Assembly: GCA_021186555.1 (NCBI GenBank)
Contig: JAJKFL010000006.1
Location: forward strand, 45,332,138-45,396,137
Direction of reading: 5' to 3'
DNA: 64,000 nucleotides
Origin: Reticulitermes speratus
Taxonomy: Eukaryota > Arthropoda > Insecta > Blattodea > Rhinotermitidae
This document shows positions 63,726 to 64,000 of this stretch, piece after piece; within the stretch, counting starts at the first letter, position 1, and each line of letters begins with the position of its first letter. The position numbers and the translations under genes are program-made. Below the pieces are notes generated by a model. The model did no database searches and was not told the DNA's origin. It worked only from the letters and a program-made list of their open reading frames with translations.

Positions 63726-64000
63726 TAAGGACGAAAATCGGCCATCAAACAGCAACATGTCGTAACACGCCGACACACAGTTTTACAGCAGACACAAAAC
63801 CTGACCGATCCTCAACAGACCAACATTAAGCATGTTAAATTTTTACGAAAATGTAATGACAAGCAGTTTGTTTTTGGACACAACATTTTGACAGAAGCTG
63901 TGTTTGTAGCACAACTGTCTGGTAATGCGGGAATTTCATTTTGACGAATTTTGTGGGTTACGACAAATTGCCGTTTCATGAACGAAGTGTGTAAGTAACA
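63726..64000. other. No feature recognised
   Basis: Single-copy-looking sequence to the window edge. No receptor exon identified. Confidence 0.4.

Overview
The window is nuclear DNA of a large-genome animal. It has spliceosomal introns of 1–4 kb, two metazoan gene fragments, tRNA-derived SINEs, non-LTR retrotransposon 3' ends, pogo/Tigger, hAT and piggyBac-type elements, and many minisatellites. The gene sequences and transposon types fit an insect. A cockroach or termite (Blattodea) is my best guess, from memory of similar repeats; no search was run. Nothing prokaryotic, viral or CRISPR-like was found.

Genes (all + strand). (1) Positions 1427–6840 hold the last three coding exons of the mitochondrial i-AAA protease YME1L, all with intact phase-0 splicing and ending at a TGA stop. 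(2) Positions 26692–31794 hold the first three coding exons of a BMP/TGF-beta type II receptor (wishful thinking/BMPR2-like): a signal peptide and about half of the cysteine-rich ligand-binding ectodomain. The coding frame ends in phase 1 before the expected CW pair; no further exon was recognised, so the remainder is probably beyond the window. A GC/CpG-richer stretch at about 18.3–18.9 kb is a candidate upstream promoter or 5' exon.

Layout. 1–8.4 kb: YME1L 3' end, with introns full of MITEs and an old 139-bp tandem repeat. 8.4–26.5 kb: intergenic, with old hAT and pogo elements, SINE pieces, palindromic elements and a composite-TIR element. 26.6–31.8 kb: receptor exons, with a 20-copy 38-bp minisatellite in intron 1. 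31.8–36.9 kb: intron or intergenic DNA with hairpin elements. 36.9–64 kb: GC-richer, essentially gene-free, repeat-on-repeat DNA: two blocks of a 114-bp satellite, an array of ~15 palindromic ~134-bp units with hammerhead-like cores, a ~39-copy minisatellite grown from a retrotransposon 3' end, a pogo-type element carrying ~29 copies of a 96-bp repeat, a 34-bp array, and several SINE families.

The recurring theme is mobile elements whose own internal or terminal sequence has been amplified into tandem arrays. The most unusual signals are the array of palindromes with ribozyme-like motifs, the tandem array seeded by a retrotransposon tail, and two internally deleted pogo-like elements that both keep a DNA-binding-domain reading frame.
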